Under the pieces are notes generated by a model that saw only the letters and a program-made list of their open reading frames with translations, was not told where the DNA came from and ran no database searches. DNA of 64,000 bases from Cyprinodon diabolis (lineage: Eukaryota; Chordata; Actinopteri; Cyprinodontiformes; Cyprinodontidae). Positions within the stretch are counted from its first letter, which is position 1, and each line of letters starts with the position of its first letter. Shown here in pieces: positions 1 through 10,770 of this stretch. Where the stretch lies: the NCBI GenBank assembly GCA_030533445.1, contig JARPUW010000034.1, forward strand, positions 558,001 through 622,000, read 5' to 3'. Made by a program: the position numbers and the translations under genes.

Positions 1-177
1 CATTTCACAGTGAGATAATGCCATTTTGGCCTCTGGAGTTGTAACAGACAAACCATTAATGATACAGCCATGATCTTTTCTGGCAATCATCTAGAGCTGA
101 AAACTAACAATATAAAGTAGATTTGAGCAGATGTTTTTGGTTCCAAGCTTCAAAACAGAAGTTGAGGCCAAAACGCT
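1..177 (+). repeat. Reference 177-bp monomer (short type)
   Basis: I use this unit as the phase reference, starting at CATTTCACAG. Landmarks are: TTTTGGCCTC at 24-33, ATTAAT at 55-60, the variable triplet TGA at 71-73, TCTAGA (XbaI) at 90-95, TATAAA at 111-116, AAGCTT (HindIII) at 145-150, GAGGCCAAAA at 164-173 and a CpG at 174-175. It contains 67 G+C, or 38%. The choice of start is arbitrary because the array is tandem. It is the short form: AAAACAGAAGTTG lacks the extra G of the 178-bp form. Confidence 0.95.
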
Positions 178-210
178 CATTTCACAGTTAGATAATGCCA
201 TTTTGGCCTC
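164..210. repeat. 10-bp inverted repeat across the monomer boundary (example of a per-monomer element)
   Basis: GAGGCCAAAA at 164-173 is the exact reverse complement of TTTTGGCCTC at 201-210 in the next monomer, with 27 nt between them. The flanking bases do not extend the pairing. The same dyad recurs at nearly every monomer junction. It is lost where one arm is mutated, for example GAGGATAAAA near 49474, TTTTGTACTC near 47733 and GAGACCAAAA near 26052. It could form a small hairpin or cruciform or be a protein-binding dyad; the sequence alone does not decide between these. Confidence 0.8.
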
Positions 211-355
211 TAGAGTTGTAACAGACAAACCATTAATGATATAGCCATGATCTTTCCTGGCAATAATCTAGAGCTGAAAACTAACAATATAAAGTAGATT
301 TGAGCAGATGTTTTTGGTTCCAAGCTTCAAATCAAAAGGTTGAGGCCAAAACGCT
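178..355 (+). repeat. Reference 178-bp monomer (long type) with private A-family variants
   Basis: This unit ends in AAATCAAAAGGTTGAGG, which adds one G relative to the short type. It also carries GTTAGATAATG near its start, CTCTAGAGTTG instead of CTCTGGAGTTG at 208-218, GATATAGCC, TTTCCTGG and GGCAATAATC. The same combination returns at about 3193 and 6740 and nowhere else that I saw, so it works as the anchor for the three A-family HOR copies. Confidence 0.93.
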
Positions 356-3015
356 CTCTTCACAGTGAGATAATGCCATTTTGGCCTCTGGAGTTGTAAC
401 AGACAAACCATTAATGATACAGCCATGATCTTTTCTGGCAATCATCTAGAGCTGAAAACTAACAATATAAAGTAGATTTGAGCAGATGTTTATGGTTCCA
501 AGCTTCAAAACAGAAGTTGAGGCCAAAACGCTCATTTCACAGTGAGATAATGCCATTTTGGCCTCTGGAGTTGTAACAGACAAACCATTAATGATACAGC
601 CATGATCTTTTCTGGCAATCATCTAGAGCTGAAAACTAACAATATAAAGTAGATTTGAGCAGATGTTTTTGGTTCCAAGCTTCAAATCAGAAGGTTGAGG
701 CCAAAACGCTCATTTCACAGTAAGATAATGTCATTTTGGCCTCTGGAGTTGTAACAGACAAACCATTAATGATACAGCCATGATCTTTTCTGGCAATCAT
801 CTAGAGCTGAAAACTAACAATATAAAGTAGATTTGAGCAGATGTTTTTGGTTCCAAGCTTCAAAACAGAAGTTGAGGCCAAAACGCTCTTTTCACAGTGA
901 GATAATGCCATTTTGGCCTCTGGAGTTGTAACAGACAAACCATTAATGATACAGCCATGATCTTTTCTGGCAATCATCTAGAGCTGAAAACTAACAATAT
1001 AAAGTAGATTTGAGCAGATGTTTTTGGTTCCAAGCTTCAAAACAGAAGTTGAGGCCAAAACGCTCTTTTCACAGTGAGATAATGCCATTTTGGCCTCTGG
1101 AGTTGTAACAGACAAACCATTAATGATACAGCCATGATCTTTTCTGGCAATCATCTAGAGCTGAAAACTAACAATATAAAGTAGATTTGAGCAGATGTTT
1201 ATGGTTCCAAGCTTCAAGACAGAAGTTGAGGCCAAAACGCGCATTTCACAGTGAGATAATGCCATTTTGGCCTCTGGAGTTGTAACAGACAAACCATTAA
1301 TGATACAGCCATGATCTTTTCTGGCAATCATCTAGAGCTGAAAACTAACAATATAAAGTAGATTTGAGCAGATGTTTTTGGTTCCAAGCTTCAAAACAGA
1401 AGTTGAGGCCAAAACGCTCATTTCACAGTTAGATAATGCCATTTTGGCCTCTGGAGTTGTAACAGACAAACCATTAATGATACAGCCATGATCTTTTCTG
1501 GCAATCATCTAGAGCTGAAAACTAACAATATAAAGTAGATTTGAGCAGATGTTTTTGGTTCCAAGCTTCAAATCAAAAGGTTGAGGCCAAAACGCTCTTT
1601 TCACAGTGAGATAATGCCATTTTGGCCTCTGGAGTTGTAACAGACAAACCATTAATGATACAGCCATGATCTTTTCTGGCAATCATCTAGAGCTGAAAAC
1701 TAACAATATAAAGTAGATTTGAGCAGATGTTTATGTTTCCAAGCTTCAAAACAGAAGTTGAGGCCAAAACGCTCATTTCACAGTGAGATAATGCCATTTT
1801 GGCCTCTGGAGTTGTAACAGACAAACCATTAATTATACAGCCATGATCTTTTCTGGCAATCATCTAGAGCTGAAAACTAACAATATAAAGTAGATTTGAG
1901 CAGATGTTTTTGGTTCCAAGCTTCAAAACAGAAGTTGAGGCCAAAACGCTCATTTCACAGTTAGATAATGCCATTTTGGCCTCTGGAGTTGTAACAGACA
2001 AACCATTAATGATACAGCCATGATCTTTTCTGGCAATCATCTAGAGCTGAAAACTAACAATATAAAGTAGATTTGAGCAGATGTTTTTGGTTCCAAGCTT
2101 CAAATCAAAAGGTTGAGGCCAAAACGCTCTTTTCACAGTGAGATAATGCCATTTTGGCCTCTGGAGTTGTAACAGACAAACCATTAATGATACAGCCATG
2201 ATCTTTTCTGGCAATCATCTAGAGCTGAAAACTAACAATATAAAGTAGATTTGAGCAGATGTTTTTGGTTCCAAGCTTCAAAACAGAAGTTGAGGCCAAA
2301 ACGCTCATTTCACAGTGAGATAATGCCATTTTGGCCTCTGGAGTTGTAACAGACAAACCATTAATGATACAGCCATGATCTTTTCTGGCAATCATCTAGA
2401 GCTGAAAACTAACAATATAAAGTAGATTTGAGCAGATGTTTTTGGTTCCAAGCTTCAAATCAGAAGGTTGAGGCCAAAACGCTCTTTTCACTGTGAGATA
2501 ATGCCATTTTGGCCTCTGGAGTTGTAACAGACAAACCATTAATGATACAGCCATGATCTTTTCTGGCAATCATCTAGAGCTGAAAACTAACAATATAAAG
2601 TAGATTTGAGCAGATGTTTTTGGTTCCAAGCTTCAAATCAAAAGGTTGAGGCCAAAACGCTCATTTCACAGTGAGATAATGCCATTTTGGCCTCTGGAGT
2701 TGTAACAGACAAACCATTAATGATACAGCCATGATCTTTTCTGGCAATCATCTAGAGCTGAAAACTAACAATATAAAGTAGATTTGAGCAGATGTTTTTG
2801 GTTCCAAGCTTCAAAACAGAAGTTGAGGCCAAAACGCTCTTTTCACAGTGAGATAATGCCATTTTGGCCTCTGGAGTTGTAACAGACAAACCATTAATGA
2901 TACAGCCATGATCTTTTCTGGCAATCATCTAGAGCTGAAAACTAACAATATAAAGTAGATTTGAGCAGATGTTTATGGTTCCAAGCTTCAAGACAGAAGT
3001 TGAGGCCAAAACGCG

Positions 3016-6000
3016 CATTTCACAGTGAGATAATGCCATTTTGGCCTCTGGAGTTGTAACAGACAAACCATTAATGATACAGCCATGATCTTTTCTGGCA
3101 ATCATCTAGAGCTGAAAACTAACAATATAAAGTAGATTTGAGCAGATGTTTTTGGTTCCAAGCTTCAAAACAGAAGTTGAGGCCAAAACGCTCATTTCAC
3201 AGTTAGATAATGCCATTTTGGCCTCTAGAGTTGTAACAGACAAACCATTAATGATATAGCCATGATCTTTCCTGGCAATAATCTAGAGCTGAAAACTAAC
3301 AATATAAAGTAGATTTGAGCAGATGTTTTTGGTTCCAAGCTTCAAATCAAAAGGTTGAGGCCAAAACGCTCTCTTCACAGTGAGATAATGCCATTTTGGC
3401 CTCTGGAGTTGTAACAGACAAACCATTAATGATACAGCCATGATCTTTTCTGGCAATCATCTAGAGCTGAAAACTAACAATATAAAGTAGATTTGAGCAG
3501 ATGTTTATGGTTCCAAGCTTCAAAACAGAAGTTGAGGCCAAAACGCTCATTTCACAGTGAGATAATGCCATTTTGGCCTCTGGAGTTGTAACAGACAAAC
3601 CATTAATGATACAGCCATGATCTTTTCTGGCAATCATCTAGAGCTGAAAACTAACAATATAAAGTAGATTTGAGCAGATGTTTTTGGTTCCAAGCTTCAA
3701 ATCAGAAGGTTGAGGCCAAAACGCTCATTTCACAGTAAGATAATGTCATTTTGGCCTCTGGAGTTGTAACAGACAAACCATTAATGATACAGCCATGATC
3801 TTTTCTGGCAATCATCTAGAGCTGAAAACTAACAATATAAAGTAGATTTGAGCAGATGTTTTTGGTTCCAAGCTTCAAAACAGAAGTTGAGGCCAAAACG
3901 CTCTTTTCACAGTGAGATAATGCCATTTTGGCCTCTGGAGTTGTAACAGACAAACCATTAATGATACAGCCATGATCTTTTCTGGCAATCATCTAGAGCT
4001 GAAAACTAACAATATAAAGTAGATTTGAGCAGATGTTTTTGGTTCCAAGCTTCAAAACAGAAGTTGAGGCCAAAACGCTCTTTTCACAGTGAGATAATGC
4101 CATTTTGGCCTCTGGAGTTGTAACAGACAAACCATTAATGATACAGCCATGATCTTTTCTGGCAATCATCTAGAGCTGAAAACTAACAATATAAAGTAGA
4201 TTTGAGCAGATGTTTATGGTTCCAAGCTTCAAGACAGAAGTTGAGGCCAAAACGCGCATTTCACAGTGAGATAATGCCATTTTGGCCTCTGGAGTTGTAA
4301 CAGACAAACCATTAATGATACAGCCATGATCTTTTCTGGCAATCATCTAGAGCTGAAAACTAACAATATAAAGTAGATTTGAGCAGATGTTTTTGGTTCC
4401 AAGCTTCAAAACAGAAGTTGAGGCCAAAACGCTCATTTCACAGTTAGATAATGCCATTTTGGCCTCTGGAGTTGTAACAGACAAACCATTAATGATACAG
4501 CCATGATCTTTTCTGGCAATCATCTAGAGCTGAAAACTAACAATATAAAGTAGATTTGAGCAGATGTTTTTGGTTCCAAGCTTCAAATCAAAAGGTTGAG
4601 GCCAAAACGCTCTTTTCACAGTGAGATAATGCCATTTTGGCCTCTGGAGTTGTAACAGACAAACCATTAATGATACAGCCATGATCTTTTCTGGCAATCA
4701 TCTAGAGCTGAAAACTAACAATATAAAGTAGATTTGAGCAGATGTTTATGTTTCCAAGCTTCAAAACAGAAGTTGAGGCCAAAACGCTCATTTCACAGTG
4801 AGATAATGCCATTTTGGCCTCTGGAGTTGTAACAGACAAACCATTAATTATACAGCCATGATCTTTTCTGGCAATCATCTAGAGCTGAAAACTAACAATA
4901 TAAAGTAGATTTGAGCAGATGTTTTTGGTTCCAAGCTTCAAAACAGAAGTTGAGGCCAAAACGCTCATTTCACAGTTAGATAATGCCATTTTGGCCTCTG
5001 GAGTTGTAACAGACAAACCATTAATGATACAGCCATGATCTTTTCTGGCAATCATCTAGAGCTGAAAACTAACAATATAAAGTAGATTTGAGCAGATGTT
5101 TTTGGTTCCAAGCTTCAAATCAAAAGGTTGAGGCCAAAACGCTCTTTTCACAGTGAGATAATGCCATTTTGGCCTCTGGAGTTGTAACAGACAAACCATT
5201 AATGATACAGCCATGATCTTTTCTGGCAATCATCTAGAGCTGAAAACTAACAATATAAAGTAGATTTGAGCAGATGTTTTTGGTTCCAAGCTTCAAAACA
5301 GAAGTTGAGGCCAAAACGCTCATTTCACAGTGAGATAATGCCATTTTGGCCTCTGGAGTTGTAACAGACAAACCATTAATGATACAGCCATGATCTTTTC
5401 TGGCAATCATCTAGAGCTGAAAACTAACAATATAAAGTAGATTTGAGCAGATGTTTTTGGTTCCAAGCTTCAAATCAGAAGGTTGAGGCCAAAACGCTCT
5501 TTTCACTGTGAGATAATGCCATTTTGGCCTCTGGAGTTGTAACAGACAAACCATTAATGATACAGCCATGATCTTTTCTGGCAATCATCTAGAGCTGAAA
5601 ACTAACAATATAAAGTAGATTTGAGCAGATGTTTTTGGTTCCAAGCTTCAAATCAAAAGGTTGAGGCCAAAACGCTCATTTCACAGTGAGATAATGCCAT
5701 TTTGGCCTCTGGAGTTGTAACAGACAAACCATTAATGATACAGCCATGATCTTTTCTGGCAATCATCTAGAGCTGAAAACTAACAATATAAAGTAGATTT
5801 GAGCAGATGTTTTTGGTTCCAAGCTTCAAATCAGAAGGTTGAGGCCAAAACGCTCTTTTCACTGTGAGATAATGCCATTTTGGCCTCTGGAGTTGTAACA
5901 GACAAACCATTAATGATACAGCCATGATCTTTTCTGGCAATCATCTAGAGCTGAAAACTAACAATATAAAGTAGATTTGAGCAGATGTTTATGGTTCCAA

Positions 6001-6562
6001 GCTTCAAAACAGAAGTTGAGACCAAAACGCGCATTTCACAGTGAGATAATGCCATTTTGGCCTCTGGAGTTGTAACAGACAAACCATTAATGATACAGCC
6101 ATGATCTTTTCTGGCAATCATCTAGAGCTGAAAACTAACAATATAAAGTAGATTTGAGCAGATGTTTTTGGTTCCAAGCTTCAAAACAGAAGTTGAGGCC
6201 AAAACGCGCATTTCACAGTGAGATAATGCCATTTTGGCCTCTGGAGTTGTAACAGACAAACCATTAATGATACAGCCATGATCTTTTCTGGCAATCATCT
6301 AGAGCTGAAAACTAACAATATAAAGTAGATTTGAGCAGATGTTTTTGGTTCCAAGCTTCAAAACAGAAGTTGAGGCCAAAACGCTCTTTTCACAGTGAGA
6401 TAATGCCATTTTGGCCTCTGGAGTTGTAACAGACAAACCATTAATGATACAGCCATGATCTTTTCTGGCAATCATCTAGAGCTGAAAACTAACAATATAA
6501 AGTAGATTTGAGCAGATGTTTATGGTTCCAAGCTTCAAAACAGAAGTTGAGGCCAAAACGCG
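3016..6562 (+). repeat. HOR family A, copy 2 (20 monomers, 3547 bp; three-monomer insertion)
   Basis: Markers of copy 1 recur at +3015 (the CTCTAGAG variant at 3223-3230, TTATGTTTCC at 4746) and again at +3547 in copy 3. Sixteen units align with copy 1 in order. Then three extra monomers appear at about 5855-6385, before the final GTTTATGG unit at 6386. The insert begins with a CTTTTCACTGTGAG unit like the 15th unit of the HOR, which suggests unequal exchange between out-of-phase HOR copies. Confidence 0.9.
5855..6385 (+). repeat. Three-monomer insertion in HOR A copy 2 (531 bp)
   Basis: This is three 177-bp units present in A copy 2 but absent at the equivalent place in copies 1 and 3. The first has CACTGTGAG and ends in GAGACCAAAACGCGC; the next two begin GCATTTCACAG. 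It changes the HOR from 17 to 20 units without disturbing monomer phase, as expected from homologous unequal exchange rather than end joining. Confidence 0.8.
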
Positions 6563-9500
6563 CATTTCACAGTGAGATAATGCCATTTTGGCCTCTGGAG
6601 TTGTAACAGACAAACCATTAATGATACAGCCATGATCTTTTCTGGCAATCATCTAGAGCTGAAAACTAACAATATAAAGTAGATTTGAGCAGATGTTTTT
6701 GGTTCCAAGCTTCAAAACAGAAGTTGAGGCCAAAACGCTCATTTCACAGTTAGATAATGCCATTTTGGCCTCTAGAGTTGTAACAGACAAACCATTAATG
6801 ATATAGCCATGATCTTTCCTGGCAATAATCTAGAGCTGAAAACTAACAATATAAAGTAGATTTGAGCAGATGTTTTTGGTTCCAAGCTTCAAATCAAAAG
6901 GTTGAGGCCAAAACGCTCTCTTCACAGTGAGATAATGCCATTTTGGCCTCTGGAGTTGTAACAGACAAACCATTAATGATACAGCCATGATCTTTTCTGG
7001 CAATCATCTAGAGCTGAAAACTAACAATATAAAGTAGATTTGAGCAGATGTTTATGGTTCCAAGCTTCAAAACAGAAGTTGAGGCCAAAACGCTCATTTC
7101 ACAGTGAGATAATGCCATTTTGGCCTCTGGAGTTGTAACAGACAAACCATTAATGATACAGCCATGATCTTTTCTGGCAATCATCTAGAGCTGAAAACTA
7201 ACAATATAAAGTAGATTTGAGCAGATGTTTTTGGTTCCAAGCTTCAAATCAGAAGGTTGAGGCCAAAACGCTCATTTCACAGTAAGATAATGTCATTTTG
7301 GCCTCTGGAGTTGTAACAGACAAACCATTAATGATACAGCCATGATCTTTTCTGGCAATCATCTAGAGCTGAAAACTAACAATATAAAGTAGATTTGAGC
7401 AGATGTTTTTGGTTCCAAGCTTCAAAACAGAAGTTGAGGCCAAAACGCTCTTTTCACAGTGAGATAATGCCATTTTGGCCTCTGGAGTTGTAACAGACAA
7501 ACCATTAATGATACAGCCATGATCTTTTCTGGCAATCATCTAGAGCTGAAAACTAACAATATAAAGTAGATTTGAGCAGATGTTTTTGGTTCCAAGCTTC
7601 AAAACAGAAGTTGAGGCCAAAACGCTCTTTTCACAGTGAGATAATGCCATTTTGGCCTCTGGAGTTGTAACAGACAAACCATTAATGATACAGCCATGAT
7701 CTTTTCTGGCAATCATCTAGAGCTGAAAACTAACAATATAAAGTAGATTTGAGCAGATGTTTATGGTTCCAAGCTTCAAGACAGAAGTTGAGGCCAAAAC
7801 GCGCATTTCACAGTGAGATAATGCCATTTTGGCCTCTGGAGTTGTAACAGACAAACCATTAATGATACAGCCATGATCTTTTCTGGCAATCATCTAGAGC
7901 TGAAAACTAACAATATAAAGTAGATTTGAGCAGATGTTTTTGGTTCCAAGCTTCAAAACAGAAGTTGAGGCCAAAACGCTCATTTCACAGTTAGATAATG
8001 CCATTTTGGCCTCTGGAGTTGTAACAGACAAACCATTAATGATACAGCCATGATCTTTTCTGGCAATCATCTAGAGCTGAAAACTAACAATATAAAGTAG
8101 ATTTGAGCAGATGTTTTTGGTTCCAAGCTTCAAATCAAAAGGTTGAGGCCAAAACGCTCTTTTCACAGTGAGATAATGCCATTTTGGCCTCTGGAGTTGT
8201 AACAGACAAACCATTAATGATACAGCCATGATCTTTTCTGGCAATCATCTAGAGCTGAAAACTAACAATATAAAGTAGATTTGAGCAGATGTTTATGTTT
8301 CCAAGCTTCAAAACAGAAGTTGAGGCCAAAACGCTCATTTCACAGTGAGATAATGCCATTTTGGCCTCTGGAGTTGTAACAGACAAACCATTAATTATAC
8401 AGCCATGATCTTTTCTGGCAATCATCTAGAGCTGAAAACTAACAATATAAAGTAGATTTGAGCAGATGTTTTTGGTTCCAAGCTTCAAAACAGAAGTTGA
8501 GGCCAAAACGCTCATTTCACAGTTAGATAATGCCATTTTGGCCTCTGGAGTTGTAACAGACAAACCATTAATGATACAGCCATGATCTTTTCTGGCAATC
8601 ATCTAGAGCTGAAAACTAACAATATAAAGTAGATTTGAGCAGATGTTTTTGGTTCCAAGCTTCAAATCAAAAGGTTGAGGCCAAAACGCTCTTTTCACAG
8701 TGAGATAATGCCATTTTGGCCTCTGGAGTTGTAACAGACAAACCATTAATGATACAGCCATGATCTTTTCTGGCAATCATCTAGAGCTGAAAACTAACAA
8801 TATAAAGTAGATTTGAGCAGATGTTTTTGGTTCCAAGCTTCAAAACAGAAGTTGAGGCCAAAACGCTCATTTCACAGTGAGATAATGCCATTTTGGCCTC
8901 TGGAGTTGTAACAGACAAACCATTAATGATACAGCCATGATCTTTTCTGGCAATCATCTAGAGCTGAAAACTAACAATATAAAGTAGATTTGAGCAGATG
9001 TTTTTGGTTCCAAGCTTCAAATCAGAAGGTTGAGGCCAAAACGCTCTTTTCACTGTGAGATAATGCCATTTTGGCCTCTGGAGTTGTAACAGACAAACCA
9101 TTAATGATACAGCCATGATCTTTTCTGGCAATCATCTAGAGCTGAAAACTAACAATATAAAGTAGATTTGAGCAGATGTTTTTGATTCCAAGCTTCAAAT
9201 CAAAAGGTTGAGGCCAAAACGCTCTTTTCACAGTGAGATAATGCCATTTTGGCCTCTGGAGTTGTAACAGACAAACCATTAATGATACAGCCATGATCTT
9301 TTCTGGCAATCATCTAGAGCTGAAAACTAACAATATAAAGTAGATTTGAGCAGATGTTTTTGGTTCCAAGCTTCAAAACAGAAGTTGAGGCCAAAACGCT
9401 CTTTTCACAGTGAGATAATGCCATTTTGGCCTCTGGAGTTGTAACAGACAAACCATTAATGATACAGCCATGATCTTTTCTGGCAATCATCTAGAGCTGA

Positions 9501-9577
9501 AAACTAACAATATAAAGTAGATTTGAGCAGATGTTTGTGGTTCCAAGCTTCAAGACAGAAGTTGAGGCCAAAACGCG
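6563..9577 (+). repeat. HOR family A, copy 3 (17 monomers, 3015 bp)
   Basis: The markers return in the same order: CTCTAGAG variant at 6770-6777, GTAAGATAATGTC near 7282, TTATGTTTCC at 8293, AATTATACAG near 8393. The last units follow copy 1 rather than copy 2, without the three-unit insertion. Private changes include TTTTTGATTCC near 9180 and GTTTGTGG near 9535. The next monomer starts at 9578. Confidence 0.92.
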
Positions 9578-10770
9578 CATTTCACAGTGAGATAATGCCA
9601 TTTTGGCCTCTGGAGTTGTAACAGACAAACCATTTATGATACAGCCATGATCTTTTCTGGCAATCATCTAGAGCTGAAAACTAACAATATAAAGTAGATT
9701 TGAGCAGATGTTTTTGGTTCCAAGCTTCAAAACAGAAGTTGAGGCCAAAACGCTCATTTCACAGTTAGATAATGCCATTTTGGCCTCTGGAGTTGTAACA
9801 GACAAACCATTAATGATACAGCCATGATCTTTTCTGGCAATCATCTAGAGCTGAAAACTAACAATATAAAGTAGATTTGAGCAGATGTTTTTGGTTCCAA
9901 GCTTCAAAACAGAAGTTGAGGCCAAAACGCTCATTTCACAGTTAGATAATGCCATTTTGGCCTCTGGAGTTGTAACAGACAAACCATTAATGATACAGCC
10001 ATGATCTTTTCTGGCAATCATCTAGAGCTGAAAACTAACAATATAAAGTAGATTTGAGCAGATGTTTTTGGTTCCAAGCTTCAAATCAAAAGGTTGAGGC
10101 CAAAACGCTCTTTTCACAGTGAGATAATGCCATTTTGGCCTCTGGAGTTGTAACAGACAAACCATTAATGATACAGCCACAATCTTTTCTGGCAATCATC
10201 TAGAGCTGAAAACTAACAATATAAAGTAGATTTGAGCAGATGTTTATGGTTCCAAGCTTCAAAACAGAAGTTGAGGCCAAAACGCTCATTTCACAGTGAG
10301 ATAATGCCATTTTGGCCTCTGGAGTTGTAACAGACAAACCATTAATGATACAGCCATGATCTTTTCTGGCAATCATCTAGAGCTGAAAACTAACAATATA
10401 AAGTAGATTTGAGCAGATGTTTTTGGTTCCAAGCTTCAAAACAGAAGTTGAGGCCAAAACGCTCATTTCACAGTGAGATAATGCCATTTTGGCCTCTGGA
10501 GTTGTAACAGACAAACCATTAATGATACAGCCATGATCTTTTCTGGCAATCATCTAGAGCTGAAAACTAACAATATAAAGTAGATTTGAGCAGATGTTTT
10601 TGGTTCCAAGCTTCAAATCAGAAGGTTGAGGCCAAAACGCTCTTTTCACTGTGAGATAATGCCATTTTGGCCTCTGGAGTTGTAACAGACAAACCATTAA
10701 TGATACAGCCATGATCTTTTCTGGCAATCATCTAGAGCTGAAAACTAACAATATAAAGTAGATTTGAGCA
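9578..10770 (+). repeat. Transition zone, A-like monomers not in full HOR order
   Basis: The monomers resemble middle and late units of family A (GTTAGATAATG units, AAATCAAAAGG, CACTGTGAG) but the anchor unit with CTCTAGAG is missing and a GTTAG unit is doubled (about 9755 and 9932). Private changes are CATTTATGATAC near 9632 and CCACAATC near 10178. It lies between the last full A copy and the first B marker. Confidence 0.75.

Larger units (their letters stand above)
1..3015 (+). repeat. HOR family A, copy 1 (17 monomers, 3015 bp)
   Basis: Monomer starts run 1, 178, 356, 533, 711, 888, 1065, 1242, 1419, 1597, 1774, 1951, 2129, 2306, 2484, 2662 and 2839, giving 11 short and 6 long units. Private markers are CTCTAGAG at 208, GTAAGATAATGTC at 720, TTATGTTTCC at 1731, AATTATACAG at 1831 and CACTGTGAG near 2489. 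All of these recur 3015 bp downstream. Within the copy, a three-unit motif (GTGAG unit, GTTAG unit ending in AAATCAAAAGG, CTCTTTTC or CTCTCTTC unit) occurs three times, starting at 1, 1242 and 1774, so an older sub-repeat is visible. Confidence 0.93.

Noticed and set aside
111..116. TATAAA annotated as a promoter in each monomer
   Set aside because: A six-base word alone in AT-rich DNA is not enough evidence for a promoter. It is kept only as a low-interest observation.
138..150. RNA polymerase III B-box-like word GGTTCCAAGCT
   Set aside because: It departs from the GGTTCGANTCC consensus at three positions including the central G, and no A box was found at a suitable distance, so a tRNA or SINE origin is not supported.
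164..210. Rho-independent terminator from the GAGGCCAAAA / TTTTGGCCTC dyad
   Set aside because: The 27-nt loop is long, there is no T-tract directly after the stem, and the context is eukaryotic satellite, not a bacterial operon.
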